Below, piece by piece: positions 32,738 through 44,455 of a DNA stretch of 64,000 bases. The stretch covers positions 7,480,034 through 7,544,033 of the forward strand of contig OX453280.1 in the NCBI GenBank assembly GCA_949710005.1, read 5' to 3'. Each line of letters opens with the position of its first letter. Within the stretch, counting starts at the first letter, position 1. The notes under the pieces are model-generated. The model made no database searches and was not told the DNA's origin. It worked only from the letters and a program-made list of their open reading frames with translations. Source of the DNA: Ricordea florida (taxonomy: Eukaryota > Cnidaria > Anthozoa > Corallimorpharia > Ricordeidae). The translations under genes and the position numbers were made by a program.

Positions 32738-33765
32738 GTTGCATTTGTTACATCCAAGAAGTAACATCAGTACAACACAGCAAATCCAGCTCTAAGTTGT
32801 ACTTTGATGTCAGACTACAAGTCTCAAGCGAACAAGTCAAAGAAATAAGAGTTATGCACCTCAAGGGGCAAACATCCAAAAGGCAACTGTTTGTAGACAG
32901 GAAGACTGCCCAGCAGCCAGTCAAACTTTCAAACATGACAATGACACAATCAGGCACAATTTTTTTTAATAAAGGTGCCTCAATTGAAGATGTGCCAACA
33001 CATGTCATCGATTTCAAGTTTGTACAAAGAGAACCATCACAGGTGAGAAAAGTATCTTCTCTACAAAAGCTCACATCTGGAGTGTTCAACATTTCTGGTG
33101 TTTTGAAATGGAATGGAGAGCCACACATTCCCTCTGACAAAACCAGCCAAAAAGTCCATGACTCCACATTCACTGACAGCACTGGATCAATGCCCCTGTC
33201 CATGTGGGGAGAACACATTACTGAAATTGAAGAGGGCAAATTCTACAGCATCTCAAATTGCCGACTCCATCACTTCTATGGCAAATGCTTGGCCACCACA
33301 AAGTCGACAGTCATTACCCCAGCAGAAGCTCAAGACGTGACAAAAGCAGTGGAGCAACGCCAAAACAATTTACTTTGCTGCCCAGAAATGCTAAATGTGC
33401 ATGTAGATTCATTTCTTGCATGCAATAGCAAAGACTGTAAGAAACGAGTTAATGGCACTCCAGGATGCAAAATAATCAAGTGTAATAACTGCAACAGGTC
33501 AATGCTCATCAAGAATTGTTACGTGGACATTACAGTACATTTTGAACTAGATAAACAAGACAAATTCTACTCGGTCACTGCCTTTCCAAAGGCTCTATCT
33601 GCATTCCTGCAAAAAGATGTTATTTCCTTCAAAGATCACACTGACACCCTCACTGCAGAACTGCTGATTTTAGAGAATGTTGACTTTCAGTTGTCACAGA
33701 ATGGCAAGCTGATAACTATGTGTGGTCAATATGACAATTTGTCAGTACAAAGTTTTGACGATTAA
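32738..33765 (+). CDS. RPA70-like OB-fold protein, 3' exon
   Basis: The frame is open for about 342 codons. The true exon start is probably 32738, after a strong pyrimidine-rich acceptor TTTTGTTCCCAG, rather than the in-frame ATG at 32707. Domains: an N-terminal OB-like region; a central OB fold with FTDSTGSMPLSMWGEHI, matching the D-x-T-G-x-x-x-L-x-x-W-G signature of RPA1 DNA-binding domains; and a C-terminal zinc ribbon (CNSKDC and CKIIKCNNC). This suggests a single-stranded DNA-binding protein. It is shorter than RPA1 (about 600 aa) and upstream exons are not identified. RPA-like genes are known Helitron cargo in plants, and a Helitron fragment lies 2.2 kb downstream, but a link is speculative. 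Confidence 0.65.
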
Positions 33766-34951
33766 GTGTGAATGAAATCCAAGTACACTTTACATAAATT
33801 CAATCAACTTCCATCATGACTTCGCATAGTTTAAACAGTCAAATCAAAATTACCCAAAGAAATTCCAATTATAAGTAAAGTTTTAGATGACAAATAACAA
33901 AAATAACATTGTTCATGACTGTTACATACAGAAGACGTGAAAGTTCACCTCTACCTAAGGCAACCAATTAAGCTCTTCAAATAATATTCATACCCATGCC
34001 TTTCAACAACTTAGTTAAAACCCAAATTTATAGTTGAATCCACAAAATGTTATTGTTATGAAGTATGACTGTAATACAAATCATACAGTTTACATAAAAA
34101 CTTTCAATATCCATTCTCCAATAGGATAGTATAAACAGTTTCAAATGAAAGTTACACAGTTCCAATTTGCACCTGTAGAGTTCAATTTCTACCATTTATA
34201 TTATTGCGTTTGTTGAAACAACCACATTTGTTTCAAATATTTTTATTATAACTACATTAATACAAGACACAAAAATACATTCAAGAAAATATTGTAATAC
34301 ATCTTATAATAGCTGTTACAGTTACAAAAATTGATGGAATTTCTTTTAGAATGAGAAACACTTTCCAAATACACCAAGTTGTAAGGTTGTAAGGCAAATA
34401 AGTGTAGAACACATTGCAGCAAACAGTTGCAACTTACTTTTATTGTTATTACATTAAAGTATGAATTTGGTTTCAATCACAAACATGCCTGTATTTTCAT
34501 TGAAGTCGCATTCCCACCTCTGTGAATTATTACATATTTCAGTGGGGGACACTTTCTATTAAAATCATTTATAACATTTTTTCACAAATCAGAGGACAAA
34601 ATCAATACAGACAATTACTTATACAGAAGTTTCAATATTACTTTACTCCCAGCAGAAAAAGCAATTACCATCAGACTCATTCCTTCCCTTGCCACCTCCA
34701 AACTTCCTCTTTCAAATCATGCAAAGTTGTCATTTATCACCAAATATCAAAAGACAAACAGATAATGTACAAGTACTCAAGGTCAATTAGAGCGGGGGCA
34801 GCTTTAGTGTTAACTATTCCTAGGTTACATATAAGGAAATAATGGCTTGAATTCGGTCTAAATATTAAATTTACAAACGGCACCCCATACCAGACCCCAT
34901 GTAAAAGCAGACCACCAAATACATATACTACAATTAAGATACTTAATATAC
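33766..34951. other. No gene recognised
   Basis: AT-rich sequence, possibly the 3' UTR of the RPA-like gene at its start. No repeats could be paired. Confidence 0.4.
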
Positions 34952-35290
34952 AATAATAATAATAATAATAATTATAATAATAACAACTAATTTGATATAA
35001 TAATTCAGACTATAAAATCATTATTTACCCGTAACAAATTTCTTTACTTTAGATTTAAAATTCCCAGTACAATATGCAGTACCAATGTCCACAGGCAAAA
35101 TATTCCACAAATCTACTATTTGATGGAAATAAGAATATTAAGGGTATTAGTCCTTGCAGATGATCATTATGTCTAAAAGAATAATTGTCACAGTTCCAGT
35201 AAAATTCTACAAAATGTGAAACATCAATGTCAGAAAGTCCTTTTAGAGCCTTAAAAAAAGAAGGTAACATCAGTTAAAACCCTCCTGTCT
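34952..35290 (-). mobile_element. LINE 3'-end fragment
   Basis: On the minus strand the end of an ORF2 is recognisable: DIDVSHFVEF, then, after frame changes, VDLWNILPVD and FKSKVKKFVTG, followed by an AT-rich 3' UTR and an irregular (ATT)n tail at 34952-34985. It shares this architecture with the fragment at 85-430. Confidence 0.65.
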
Positions 35291-35347
35291 TCTTAAGATA
35301 ATAGATTTAATTTTTTCTTTTGCAAGGTTGCTTGATGTTCATTTCGC

Positions 35348-35605
35348 TCAGTGCAAGGTGCCCTTTATTGCATTTCTTTTCCATTTGGTTGGGATCTTTC
35401 CAGGTTTTTTGTACACTGATCTCTTGAATTTACCATCTTTGCACTGAAACTGTGTGTCTAGGAAATGGCTTGGGTTGTCCTCTACCGTGACCTTGATGTT
35501 AGGGTGGTAAGAGTTCAGTTGTTCTAGAAGCTCATCAGGATGGTCTTTTTTAACTCGTGAATGCGAAGCAATGAACGCGTTATAGCAGTAAGGGAGAAAT
35601 GCCAT
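35348..35605 (-). pseudogene. Penelope-like element RT fragment (C-terminal part)
   Basis: The frame reads LNSYHPNIKVTVEDNPSHFL, then FLDTQF and VYKKPGKIPTKW, the segment that follows the palm in Penelope-like reverse transcriptases. The upstream palm is missing here. It lies just 5' (on the plus strand) of a Helitron fragment, and a palm-bearing piece of the same family lies on its other side at about 38 kb. Confidence 0.75.
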
Positions 35606-35929
35606 CGCTTGGTTCCTCTATTGATGTTAAGGTTTTTGGAGTCCGATGAGCAGAAATGTGACCGCAGACTCACAGAACTCTGGAATACCGATTTCACATG
35701 GAGAAACGATGGAGAAATGTTGTTTTGTAATCGAAGTTGTTCTAGAGCACCACCTCGGAAACGACGGGTTTCTTGTGGCAATGGTTTTTATTCTGGAGGA
35801 ATCTGTTCAGATGTCTGGCATTTCCTTTACCTCGAGAAGGACTCTCGATGGTTTGGCGATGTTAACTGCTCCAACAGCGAATGGAATTCCATTTTGTCTT
35901 GCAAGAAAGTCTTCACGAATCCATGTGAA

Positions 35930-37784
35930 ATACGAACAAATTTATGCTAAGTATGAGCAAATGTACTCCAAATACTGTGCAGACTCAAACGAGTTTACAG
36001 GCAAGACCAACTCAGCTGCATTTATGTACAAATATTCGCCAAGTGTAAAGAAATACGAACGAGACGGCCAAATCCACGCTTAAGACAAACAAATCAATGC
36101 TAAAGACAACCATATCAACCTCAAAGGCAAACGAAGCTATGACAAATCCAAACAAATCTACAGTGAGCTATAAAAGATCTGTGGCAAACGCGAACAGACA
36201 TGTGAGAATAATTCAGTGAATGAACAGCTTGCAACAACTGGAATTGAATGTACCGACCATGGATCATCACATAACACACCAACTGATAATTTAACAAGCG
36301 CTGATGAGTTGCATTCAAATAGAATGAAGTGTAGCAGACCACGGGTAAGGTATGTTTCTACCTTACATTTTAAAGGAAGACTTGAAAGTGAACCTTCCAG
36401 AATTCCCTACATGAAAATAATCAAACTACTAGGAAAGACAATAATATTTCAAGATCCAGCCAAATCATAGCTGAAGAGTGTTCCAAACTCATCGAAGCTT
36501 TTGTTTATGCACAACCCAGAACACAGAAGGTAAATCAACAGGAATGCTAAAGTTAAAAGTAGAAGGAAAGTTAGCAAGTTGCAAGCAACAAGAGCAGGTA
36601 CTGAAATACAATGACGTCAAGCAAAGAAAAATAAACACGTCGTTTCAATGATAACTTTTTTTCACAGCAACATTAAATGTGGACCAGGATATGTATGTAC
36701 CTGTTGTGACCAGTTGTACATGTAGTATAAGTCATCTGAAGTGAAATGTAATGCTAGAAACTACAGGATTTGTTCACAACATATTTTAAATTCTTGTATC
36801 ACTGGAAAAAAAAGTGTTGATGACACTGAATGGATTTGCTTAACTTGTCACTCAAAAGGCAAGTTGCCCACCCGTGCTAAAGCCACGAAAATGAAACCAA
36901 GTGATATAAATTCAACTGTTTAGTGTTTGCCACGGCCTATCAACAAATCACAAAACATTCCAATAGAACTCAAAACGCTTCATACCTAAAAGCATCATTA
37001 TCAGTTTCAGAATGTTAGAACTAAGAAAGTGTTAGATTCAGCCAAATGTCTTGTGGAAACAAGTGTTTTATTCAAACGTTAGGCTATGCAAATACAAGAT
37101 ACATGGGTAGATAACATTACAGTAGCTCACAATTTGCTGACCATGAGTATTGGAGTAAATTTGTACAAAACTCTGACATCCGGTACTGATTTTCAAAATG
37201 ATCGAATTGCAACTGACAATACAACAGATGATTTCCAAAACGAGATTTATGCTAGCAATGTTAATAATGCAGACAGAGAAAAAGATGATAGTGATGGTTG
37301 GTGTGAAGTTGAGGAATGTCCTTCTGGAGTTACAGATACATTACTGCAGGAAGCGGATGTAACAGGAAATGGAGACCAAATTATTAGTTTTGCACCAGGA
37401 GAGGGAAACAAACCATTAGGAATATTTATGGATAAAGATTCTGAATATCTGTCATTCCTCACAATATTTTGTGGCAAACAAAGATCAGAAAACAATGAAA
37501 GAAAGGTCCCTGTATCATACAGTACAGTAGCCAAGTGGGAGTTAAGATGTCAGGATAGAAGAGCTGCGATGTCATTTCCAAATATATTTTATAAATTTAA
37601 AAAATTGCAAATCAAGCAAATTCAAGATACTGCTTGCATTTCTCTCAGAAAGTGCAAAACAAAAGGAAAAACATATACTGCTGGTGAGTTGAAATCAGAG
37701 GATTATCTTAATAGGCTGGTGCATCTTGATGAAGGTAGGCCATATGGAGAGAGGGGTTTCTGGGATACAGCATCTCTGAACTGA
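35930..37784 (+). pseudogene. Helitron Rep-helicase N-terminal region, decayed
   Basis: 36660-36920 reads CGPGYVCTCCDQL, SCITGKKSVDDTEWICLTCH and KLPTRAKATKM, the Cys-rich N terminus of animal Helitron polyproteins. 36900-37075 continues with LPRPINKSQNIPIELK and YQFQNVRTKKVLDSAK. 37086-37784 includes GEGNKPLGIFMDKDSEYLSF and WELRCQDRRAA, then ends before the Rep HUH and helicase domains. Stops occur near 36726, 36921, 36996 and 37080. A short tract of K/Y-rich repeats (YEQIYAKYEQMYSKY) precedes it at about 35930. Compared with intact relatives some residues between KATKM and DINSTV seem to be deleted. Confidence 0.7.
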
Positions 37785-37974
37785 CAAAGTTACAGCAATT
37801 CACGACACCTTATCAGGATTGTTGCGTGCACTTTGACACTCATTCTTCATACCAACAACCTATATTGAAACTGCTGTAAGCATGTTGCAAAACACTCTTC
37901 ATTGGATCACTCAAAAACCTGTGTGCATGTCTCATCTTCTCATTCCTCAACTATAAGCCCTACCAGTTGAAAAC

Positions 37975-38236
37975 CCCAAAACATTCTTTGTGAACTTATC
38001 TTCACCCGCATCCACAACTTTGACAACAGCTTCTCTATCTCACCATTCAGCAGGCTTTGATTTTTCCTTTTAGCGATGCAGTCATCTACATATTTGTGGT
38101 AGAGGGCTGGGGTGTTTGGGGTCACAATGTCATCTTCTAGTTTGGACATGAAAATATTTGCTAGTACTGGTGATAATGGGTTCCCCATTCCACATCCGTC
38201 AACTTGTTTGTAAAGGCGACTGTTAAAACTAAACAC
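37975..38236 (-). pseudogene. Penelope-like element RT fragment (palm)
   Basis: The frame reads YKQVDGCGMGNPLSPVLANI, then FMSKLEDDI and catalytic YVDDC, the Penelope-type RT palm (GS/NPLSPVLANI and YVDD). After about residue 68 the family similarity stops. It is in the same orientation as the C-terminal piece at 35.4 kb, with the Helitron fragment between them. Confidence 0.78.
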
Positions 38237-38551
38237 AGATTAAAACTAAACAAATCTGTTTTTGTATGTCAGTTGAATATTTACAAAGTCCCAATGTAAC
38301 AATTCAATTCAATTCAATTCAATCTTTATTTTACACGACGATTACAAGAGAAAAACATAATTACAATATAGGTATTAAAATGAGCCATCAGGAAAAAATA
38401 GAAGAAGGAAAAAAAAGAGATGAATTACTTTGCTGATGTATCGTGTGCAGTGGCCAAAGGAGCTGTAAGCTTTCGAGTTGGCCACTGCTGACGATGGAAA
38501 ACTAGAGTGGAGTAGATCAGAAAAATGTTCATGTTCGGACGAAGTTAGAGT

Positions 38552-40901
38552 CTACGTTTGGCTTAGAAGGAGCACTTGTTTATATTTTGATTTAAATATA
38601 AATACGGAGCTGGATTGTTTGATATGAAGGTCTATAGATTCCCAGATTTTAGAAGAGGTGAATGCAAATGTTTGCTTGCCATAGTTGGTACGTGCTTTTG
38701 GTCTGCTAAAATTACAGTTTGCAGAAAATCTAGTATTGTATGAATGAAGTGTTGACGCGGTGGTTATAGAATTAGCGAAGATGGAAGGTACATGATTGTT
38801 GAGTATTTTAAAGGTGAATATGGCAATTTTCAACTTGAAGACATTGTCAACGTTAAGAATTCCCATTAGATTGAAGTAAGCGGTGGCATTTTCCCTTTTG
38901 TGCGCGAAGAAAATGTTCCTGACGCATTTATTTTGTGCAGTGCGGATTTTGGTTAAATGTGTGGTGTAGGTGTTTCCCCAGCTCATAATCCCATAATTTA
39001 AGTAAGGATAAATAAGAGTATAATAAAGCTGCTTGAGTGAATTGAGGTCTACATAATATCTTAATTTGTTAATTATTCCCGTATTCTTTGCAATTTTACT
39101 TTTAACATGTTTAATTTGCTGAACCCATTTAATATGTTTGTCGATATAAATTCCTAAATATTTAATGTAGTCTTTTTGCTCTATATCATGTATTTTAACA
39201 ATTGGCGCCTTCTTTTTGTGGGAACTTATAATCATATAGTTGTTTTTTTTTATGTTTATAGATAATTTGTTAAATGAACAGTAGTGCAAAAGCTGGTCAA
39301 ATTCTTCATTCATTATTTTAATAACTTCTTCGGCGCTTTCTCCAGAATAAAATACGTTAGTATCATCAGCAAAAAGTCTAAACAAGAGCTTCTTTGAGCA
39401 ATTCGGCATATCATTTATATAAAGAAGGAAGAGTAGAGGAGAGAGCGTAGAACCTTGAGGGAGACCGCATGTCATAGTTAGAGTGTCAGAGTCAGTTGTT
39501 GCTATTCTTACATATTGTTTGCGGTTATTTAGAAAGTCATTGAACCAATCTAGGGGTGTTCCACGTATTCCATATCGTTGGAGTTTGTCAAGGAGGATTT
39601 GGTGGTTTACAGTATCAAAAGCTTTTGAAAGGTCTAGGAACAAGCCACAGGTGATTTTTTTCTTATCAATAGCGGTTTTGAGGTGGTCAGAAATTTCTAG
39701 AATTGCTTGCTCTGTTGAGTGTCCCTTGCGGAAGCCAAATTGGTGGTTGAATAGTATTAAGTGTTTTTCGAGAAAACGTTCAAGTTGTTCGTGAACTAAT
39801 TTTTCTATCACTTTTGAGAACGGCGATAAGGTGGAAATGGGACGATAGTTATAAGGATCGGTGTCAAGGCCACTTTTGTAGATTGGGGTGACTCTAGCAA
39901 TTTTTAGAATGTCTGGTACAATGCCTAGAGTAATAGAGTCATTGTAAAGTCGAGTAATAATGGGGGTTATGATGTTGGCGCTGATTTTTATCATATAATT
40001 TGGGATGTGTGTGGAGCTTTTCTTGGTATCAAGGGAGGATAGAAGGTCATAGACTTTGGTTTCGGTGACAGGGGACATCACAAAGCTTGAAGCGGGGGAG
40101 GGGTTCATATATTACAATGGATTTTTATTTGTTTTAACAATCGAATTCGCTAGGGATGGGCCTACATTTACAAAGTGTTCATTAAATTGGTTTGCTATAT
40201 CTTTCTTGTCATAATAGGTGGAATCGTTTCTAATCAGTTTAGATGGGTACGACTGGCCTTTTGTTTTGCGTTTTATCAAAGTTCCGATTAATTTCCATGT
40301 TGCCTTTAGGTTATTTTTACACCTGGTAAATTGATCAGCATAGTATCTGATTTTACTGGCGGTTTTAAGCTTATTGAGTTTATTGGCATATATTTTATAA
40401 TTTTGGATTTTTAAAGGGTCGTTACTAAGAAAGTGTGTTTTATACATTTTCTGCTTTGTTTTAATAGACTTGAGTATTCCGTCGGTTATCCAAGGTTTCG
40501 AAAAACTGTTTTTGTTTACTTCGCGGCAGTTGTTTTATAGGTGCATGTGCGTCCGCTACTTCGTTTATCGCTTTAATTACATTTGCTGTTTGGTCATTAA
40601 GGTTCTCATTGTTTTCCATAATAATGTTCCAGTCGACCGACTGCAAATCGCTCAAAAATGCCTCTTTATTGAATTGTTTATAGTCTCTAAAAAGCCGTTT
40701 TTCTTTGTTCATTTTAATAGTATTGTTTGAGAAACAAAAGATTGGAAGGTGGTCGGAAATGTCATAGAGTGCGATCCCCGAAACTATGTGGGAGGTGGGC
40801 GTGTTTGTGTAAATGTGGTCAATCAATGTTTTGGAGTGATCAGTCAGTCTAGTCGGTTTTGTAATAAGCGGAATCATGTTATTTGCAAATAACATATCTA
40901 G
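38552..40901 (-). pseudogene. LINE D ORF2, reverse transcriptase part
   Basis: The 518-codon open stretch carries NYRPISTLSPFSKVIEKLV, LFLDLSKAFDTVNHQIL, CGLPQGSTLSPLLFLLYIND, catalytic LFADDTNVFY, thumb and a C terminus with IWESIDLHI. Upstream, 40447-40112 and 40895-40461 supply the linker and the end of the endonuclease (TLIDHIYTN and DISDHLPIF). The stop at 40112 is in frame with the RT; the change near 40500 shifts by one. CR1/L2-like by eye. Confidence 0.92.
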
Positions 40902-41001
40902 GTACTTTTCAGTAGGGTTATGAGTTATGAATTGGTAAAATCAACATTTAGGTCTCCTAAGATCCATAGATCAGTTTTGCATTGGTTTAGGTGGCGTAAT
41001 A

Positions 41002-43012
41002 GCGGGGCTCCCGCGCGCGAAGCGCGCGTGGAGCAGAGGCCCATACTCATGGAATATAGTCAACCTCTTTTCCTTTGGTTGTCACGTGACTGACCGAGCG
41101 TACGTCCGTACGTCCGTACATACGTACGCGTCTACAGATTGTACGGGTAGGGTAGGGTAGGGGAGACTATCAAAAGGAAGGGAGGGGTATCTCAGGCGTG
41201 TCTTGGCAAATCCACATTTTTTATATTGGACATTCACAATATGGTCAATTGACAGCTGTCAAAACGGGATAGCCACTGACCAGCATCACATGACCATATT
41301 GTGGGCTCATGTGTCAACTCATCGAGGTGACGTGATTTATTTGGAAGCTGTTCTGGTAACCCGCATATTTTTGGCGGGAAATTGCGTTGACGACTGAAAA
41401 AGAAATTTTCAGTTCATTGTCTTTTTGAGACACAATATTACTACTCTACACTGTTAAAGTTTTACTAAAGGATAAACGAAACAATTTCTATTGCTATGTC
41501 AACAAACAATAGCAGGGAAAATATAATTTGCAGAACACAGGGTTCAGGTGAAGAGCAACGGGAAAGAGAGCAAGAATTAACTGAGGAAGAATGAGCGAAG
41601 TAGATCGCCAAAGAAGGCGCGCTCGGGAAAGAGAAAGGAGACGAAATTATAGCGAAGAACGCCGACAAGCAGAAAGAGTCCGGGCTCGAGAAAATAGACA
41701 AAATGTTAACGAAGAACGCCGAGAAGCGGAAAGATTCCGTGCTGTGGAAAACAGACAAAATTGTAGCGAAGAATGCCGAGAAGCGGAAAGACTTCGTGCT
41801 GTGGAAAACAGACAAAATTTTAGCGAATAAAGCCGAGAAGCGGAAAGACTCCGTGCTGTGGAAAACAGACAAAATTGTAGCGAAGAAAGCCGAGAAGCGG
41901 AAAGACTCCGTGCTGTGGAAAACAGACAAAACTGTAGCGAAGAAAGCCGAGAAGTGGAAAGACTCCGTGCTATGGACCACAAATTTGCATAAGTTTTGTC
42001 TGCATAATATTTGCTCACTGATGTGTGACTCAGCACTCGCACTTTCCACTTTCCCTTAAACTTGACACTTGACTTGGAAAACCGACTTCTAAACAAACCT
42101 TCTTCAGAAAAATGATCTTCTGAATGCACTACTTTTGAATGAGAAGCAAACTGATGAAAGATTTCAAATTTTTATGTCCTTTAATCATATAAACATCTCC
42201 CCTGTCGACGGCTAAGAAATACTCCCGCGGGAATTTTCTCTTGGCGGCAAATTGCAGAATGTAGCGCTTTCACTGGCAGCTTTTCGCGTTGTCGACGTTG
42301 TCATTTAGTGTGTCGATTGAGAACTTTGGTTTCAATGCCGTTGTTTTCGTAAAAAAATGTTCTTCTAAATTGTAAAATGTCTCAAATGTATGTTAGTCAT
42401 TCACGTGTTGCGTTGGACCAGGTCTACTCATAGTTCACACTTTTACGGTTATTTATTTCTTTTGTTAAGTAACTACAGCTGATTGTAGTGAATAAATGAA
42501 GGCAGTAATTTTTTAAACTTACAATGTAATTAAGAAAAGAATAATTAATAATTATTTTTTCATTCTCGTGAAAAATGTTTTTCGGGCTGGTAGATGTTGG
42601 TTACAGCTTGCCCGAAGGGCAATCTGTAAAATTAATTTTCTTTGCACCCTGCTTGGAGTAAACATTTATTTTACCGAGGTGTTCGTTTTAAAACGAAAAT
42701 GACAAGAGTTGTGTCCTGCATTTCCCAGTAGCGTGTACAAATCTTTTAAATACATTTACGCAAATAGAATGGTTAATTTCATCAGGAATAGAATATAGTA
42801 CATTGATAATTTGTGTTTTTTGTAGAATATACTCCATGACTTTGTAGGTAGAAACACCGTACTAATGGCAGACGAAAGTTTAGACAAAAATCATAGCAAG
42901 TTAACCGACCTTGACACTTAACTATAGTTAAAAACGTTTGTGAATTCCTTCGCAATATTTTAGAATGCTTTTACAGTTTAAAGTGAAATGAAAGTACTAA
43001 CGGGAGCCCCGC
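41002..43012. mobile_element. 2-kb TIR transposon inserted in LINE D
   Basis: Ends GCGGGGCTCCCG (41002-41013) and CGGGAGCCCCGC (43001-43012) are perfect inverted repeats; a flanking A/T extends them by one. A GC-rich hairpin CGCGC-GAA-GCGCG follows the left end (41014-41026). The insertion divides the LINE endonuclease between FSQA (43015 side) and LLRHLN (40990 side). No target duplication is obvious. Inside is a plus-strand frame with charged repeats and no transposase. Confidence 0.85.
41591..41992 (+). pseudogene. Charged 19-residue repeat protein, plus strand
   Basis: ATG at 41591 begins MSEVDRQRRRARERERR, then about six 57-bp units encoding variants of RFRAVENRQNCSEECREAE. The frame is stopped by TAA at 41828, then the same repeat frame continues to about 41990. 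Strongly basic/acidic helical repeats like these sit near the N terminus of some Helitron/Pif1-type proteins. The function here is unknown. Confidence 0.5.
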
Positions 43013-43014
43013 TT

Positions 43015-43605
43015 TTAGGCTTGGCTAAATCTATATATTATTTCCTCAAGTTGATCGCTAAATAAATCTAGATTCGATTTTGGGTGGCGATAGATGCATC
43101 CGATGACAATAGGGTTTTTATGCTTAGTACCGGGGTCTACTTCAATCCAACAGGATTCGACAAGATCTAAATTGAACTTCAAGTCAGGTCTTACGTGAGC
43201 ATTATAACTATTTGAGACGTAAATTCCAGCTCCCCCAGCCGCTGATTTAGAGTCAGTATGAAAGAAATTATATCCTGGTATTTCAATATTAACAGTGGAA
43301 TTTTCATTGAGTTTTGTTTCGGTGACAGCTAAGATATCTGGGGTTCTAATTAGTGTGCAAAGTAATTCATTCAAAAGATTTAGATTTTTTGGTAAGCTGC
43401 GAACATTACAGTGAAATAAGGATAAGACGTTACTTTCATTTTGTTCTATTAGTGAATTTAGCTGAGGCGCTGAATAGTAGTGAGAGATTACATTATTTAG
43501 CATAAAGTCAGGATCATTCTCATCAAGTTTGTCAGGGTTCGGTAATAAATTATATAGGTCTGATTCAGAGTCAATATCATATCTACTTGTGATATTTTCC
43601 AGTTA
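43015..43605 (-). pseudogene. LINE D ORF2, N-terminal endonuclease part
   Basis: The open frame extends from about 43600 to 43015 and shows LSLFHCNVRSLPKN, AVTETKLNE, GGAGIYVSN and GCIYRHPKS, the APE-type endonuclease signatures that nick the target DNA. The catalytic D-N and SDH segments lie beyond the insertion (near 40960-40740). Upstream of 43605 the similarity stops, so the 5' end is truncated. Confidence 0.88.
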
Positions 43606-43957
43606 AAAACAGTTCTTGTCAATCCTGAGGACCGAAAAAAGATGTCTCAGATGTGACCAAGAGCAAAAGCCTTAAATAAAATTAATTGACTGGCATGTGG
43701 AAAGATTTCATGTTGATTGTGAACAACCGTGATCAATTCACATTTGGAGTGTAAAATCACAAACATTACAGGCAAAACAAGTAAATGTAAGCAGTGAGAA
43801 GCTTCATTTTTGTAAGTTACTAAGTTAAAAGCAAAGCATTTTCAGAAAAATTGATGTAAAAGATGAGTGCGTAATGAGTGCCATTTTGAGCAGGAAAAAT
43901 GCTCTCACACAAATGGAGAAGAATTCATGGTCAAAACACAAAGGCTGAAGAACATAC
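43606..43957. other. No gene recognised
   Basis: Short AT-rich stretch between LINE D and the candidate exon; nothing supportable. Confidence 0.4.
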
Positions 43958-44090
43958 CTTGAAGAATGCGACATTGCTCCTCAAGAAAACCTTTCTTCTT
44001 CAAAAAGTGTGACAATTTGTTGCTTGTAAAAGCCCGCAACTGATCCTTAAAGGACGTAAACAGCTCCACCTCCGCGTCATCCTCTTTCAT
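43958..44090 (-). CDS. Orphan first exon candidate, 44 codons
   Basis: ATG at 44090 opens MKEDDAEVELFTSFKDQLRA and continues for 44 codons to a strong donor, CAAG|GTATGT, at 43958/43957. The peptide is amphipathic and charged, with no recognised domain. LINE D begins 350 bp downstream, so the rest of the gene may be further away or lost. Confidence 0.35.
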
Positions 44091-44455
44091 CGACTTTGCG
44101 GTTTACAACGTGCACTGTACTGTCATGTGACCCACTTAACCATCACTTTCATCCAATGAAAGAGACAGATTTTTTTGTGCTTTTTCGTTACCAATAAGAA
44201 ACGTTGTTGTTGTTACAAATTGCTTTCAATGAATGGCACGGTTATGTCGAAGTCAAATTAGGGTTTATTCATAAAATACAGTAGGTATGGTAGAATTGAT
44301 CATAATGTCCACAAGAGTCTTCATTTTATTGAAGCATATAATAAAACAGTCTGTCTACTGTATTTTATAATTTATTTCAGGGAACTGGGTTGTCAGTGAA
44401 TCATGGCCAGAAGATAACTCACTTCATGAAATACCAAGCAATAATGGTTCATTAA

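Larger units (their letters stand above)
38297..43605 (-). mobile_element. LINE D, nearly intact ORF2, split by a TIR element
   Basis: Minus strand. The endonuclease starts at about 43600 and is interrupted by a 2-kb insertion at 41002-43012. It resumes to 40895, then RT to 38552, a 3' UTR and a (TTGAA)n tail at 38298-38322. Apart from the insertion only one frame change (near 40500) and one in-frame stop (40112-40114) interrupt the protein, so it is the youngest LINE in the window. ORF1 and the 5' end are missing. Confidence 0.9.

Noticed and set aside
41465..42129. Long minus-strand frames with HSTESFRFSAFFA-type repeats
   Set aside because: They are antisense to the charged-repeat protein; the repeat unit is a multiple of three, so all frames look open.
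41002..43012. Target-site duplication of the 2-kb insertion
   Set aside because: Flanks TAATA and TTTTA do not match convincingly, so none is claimed.
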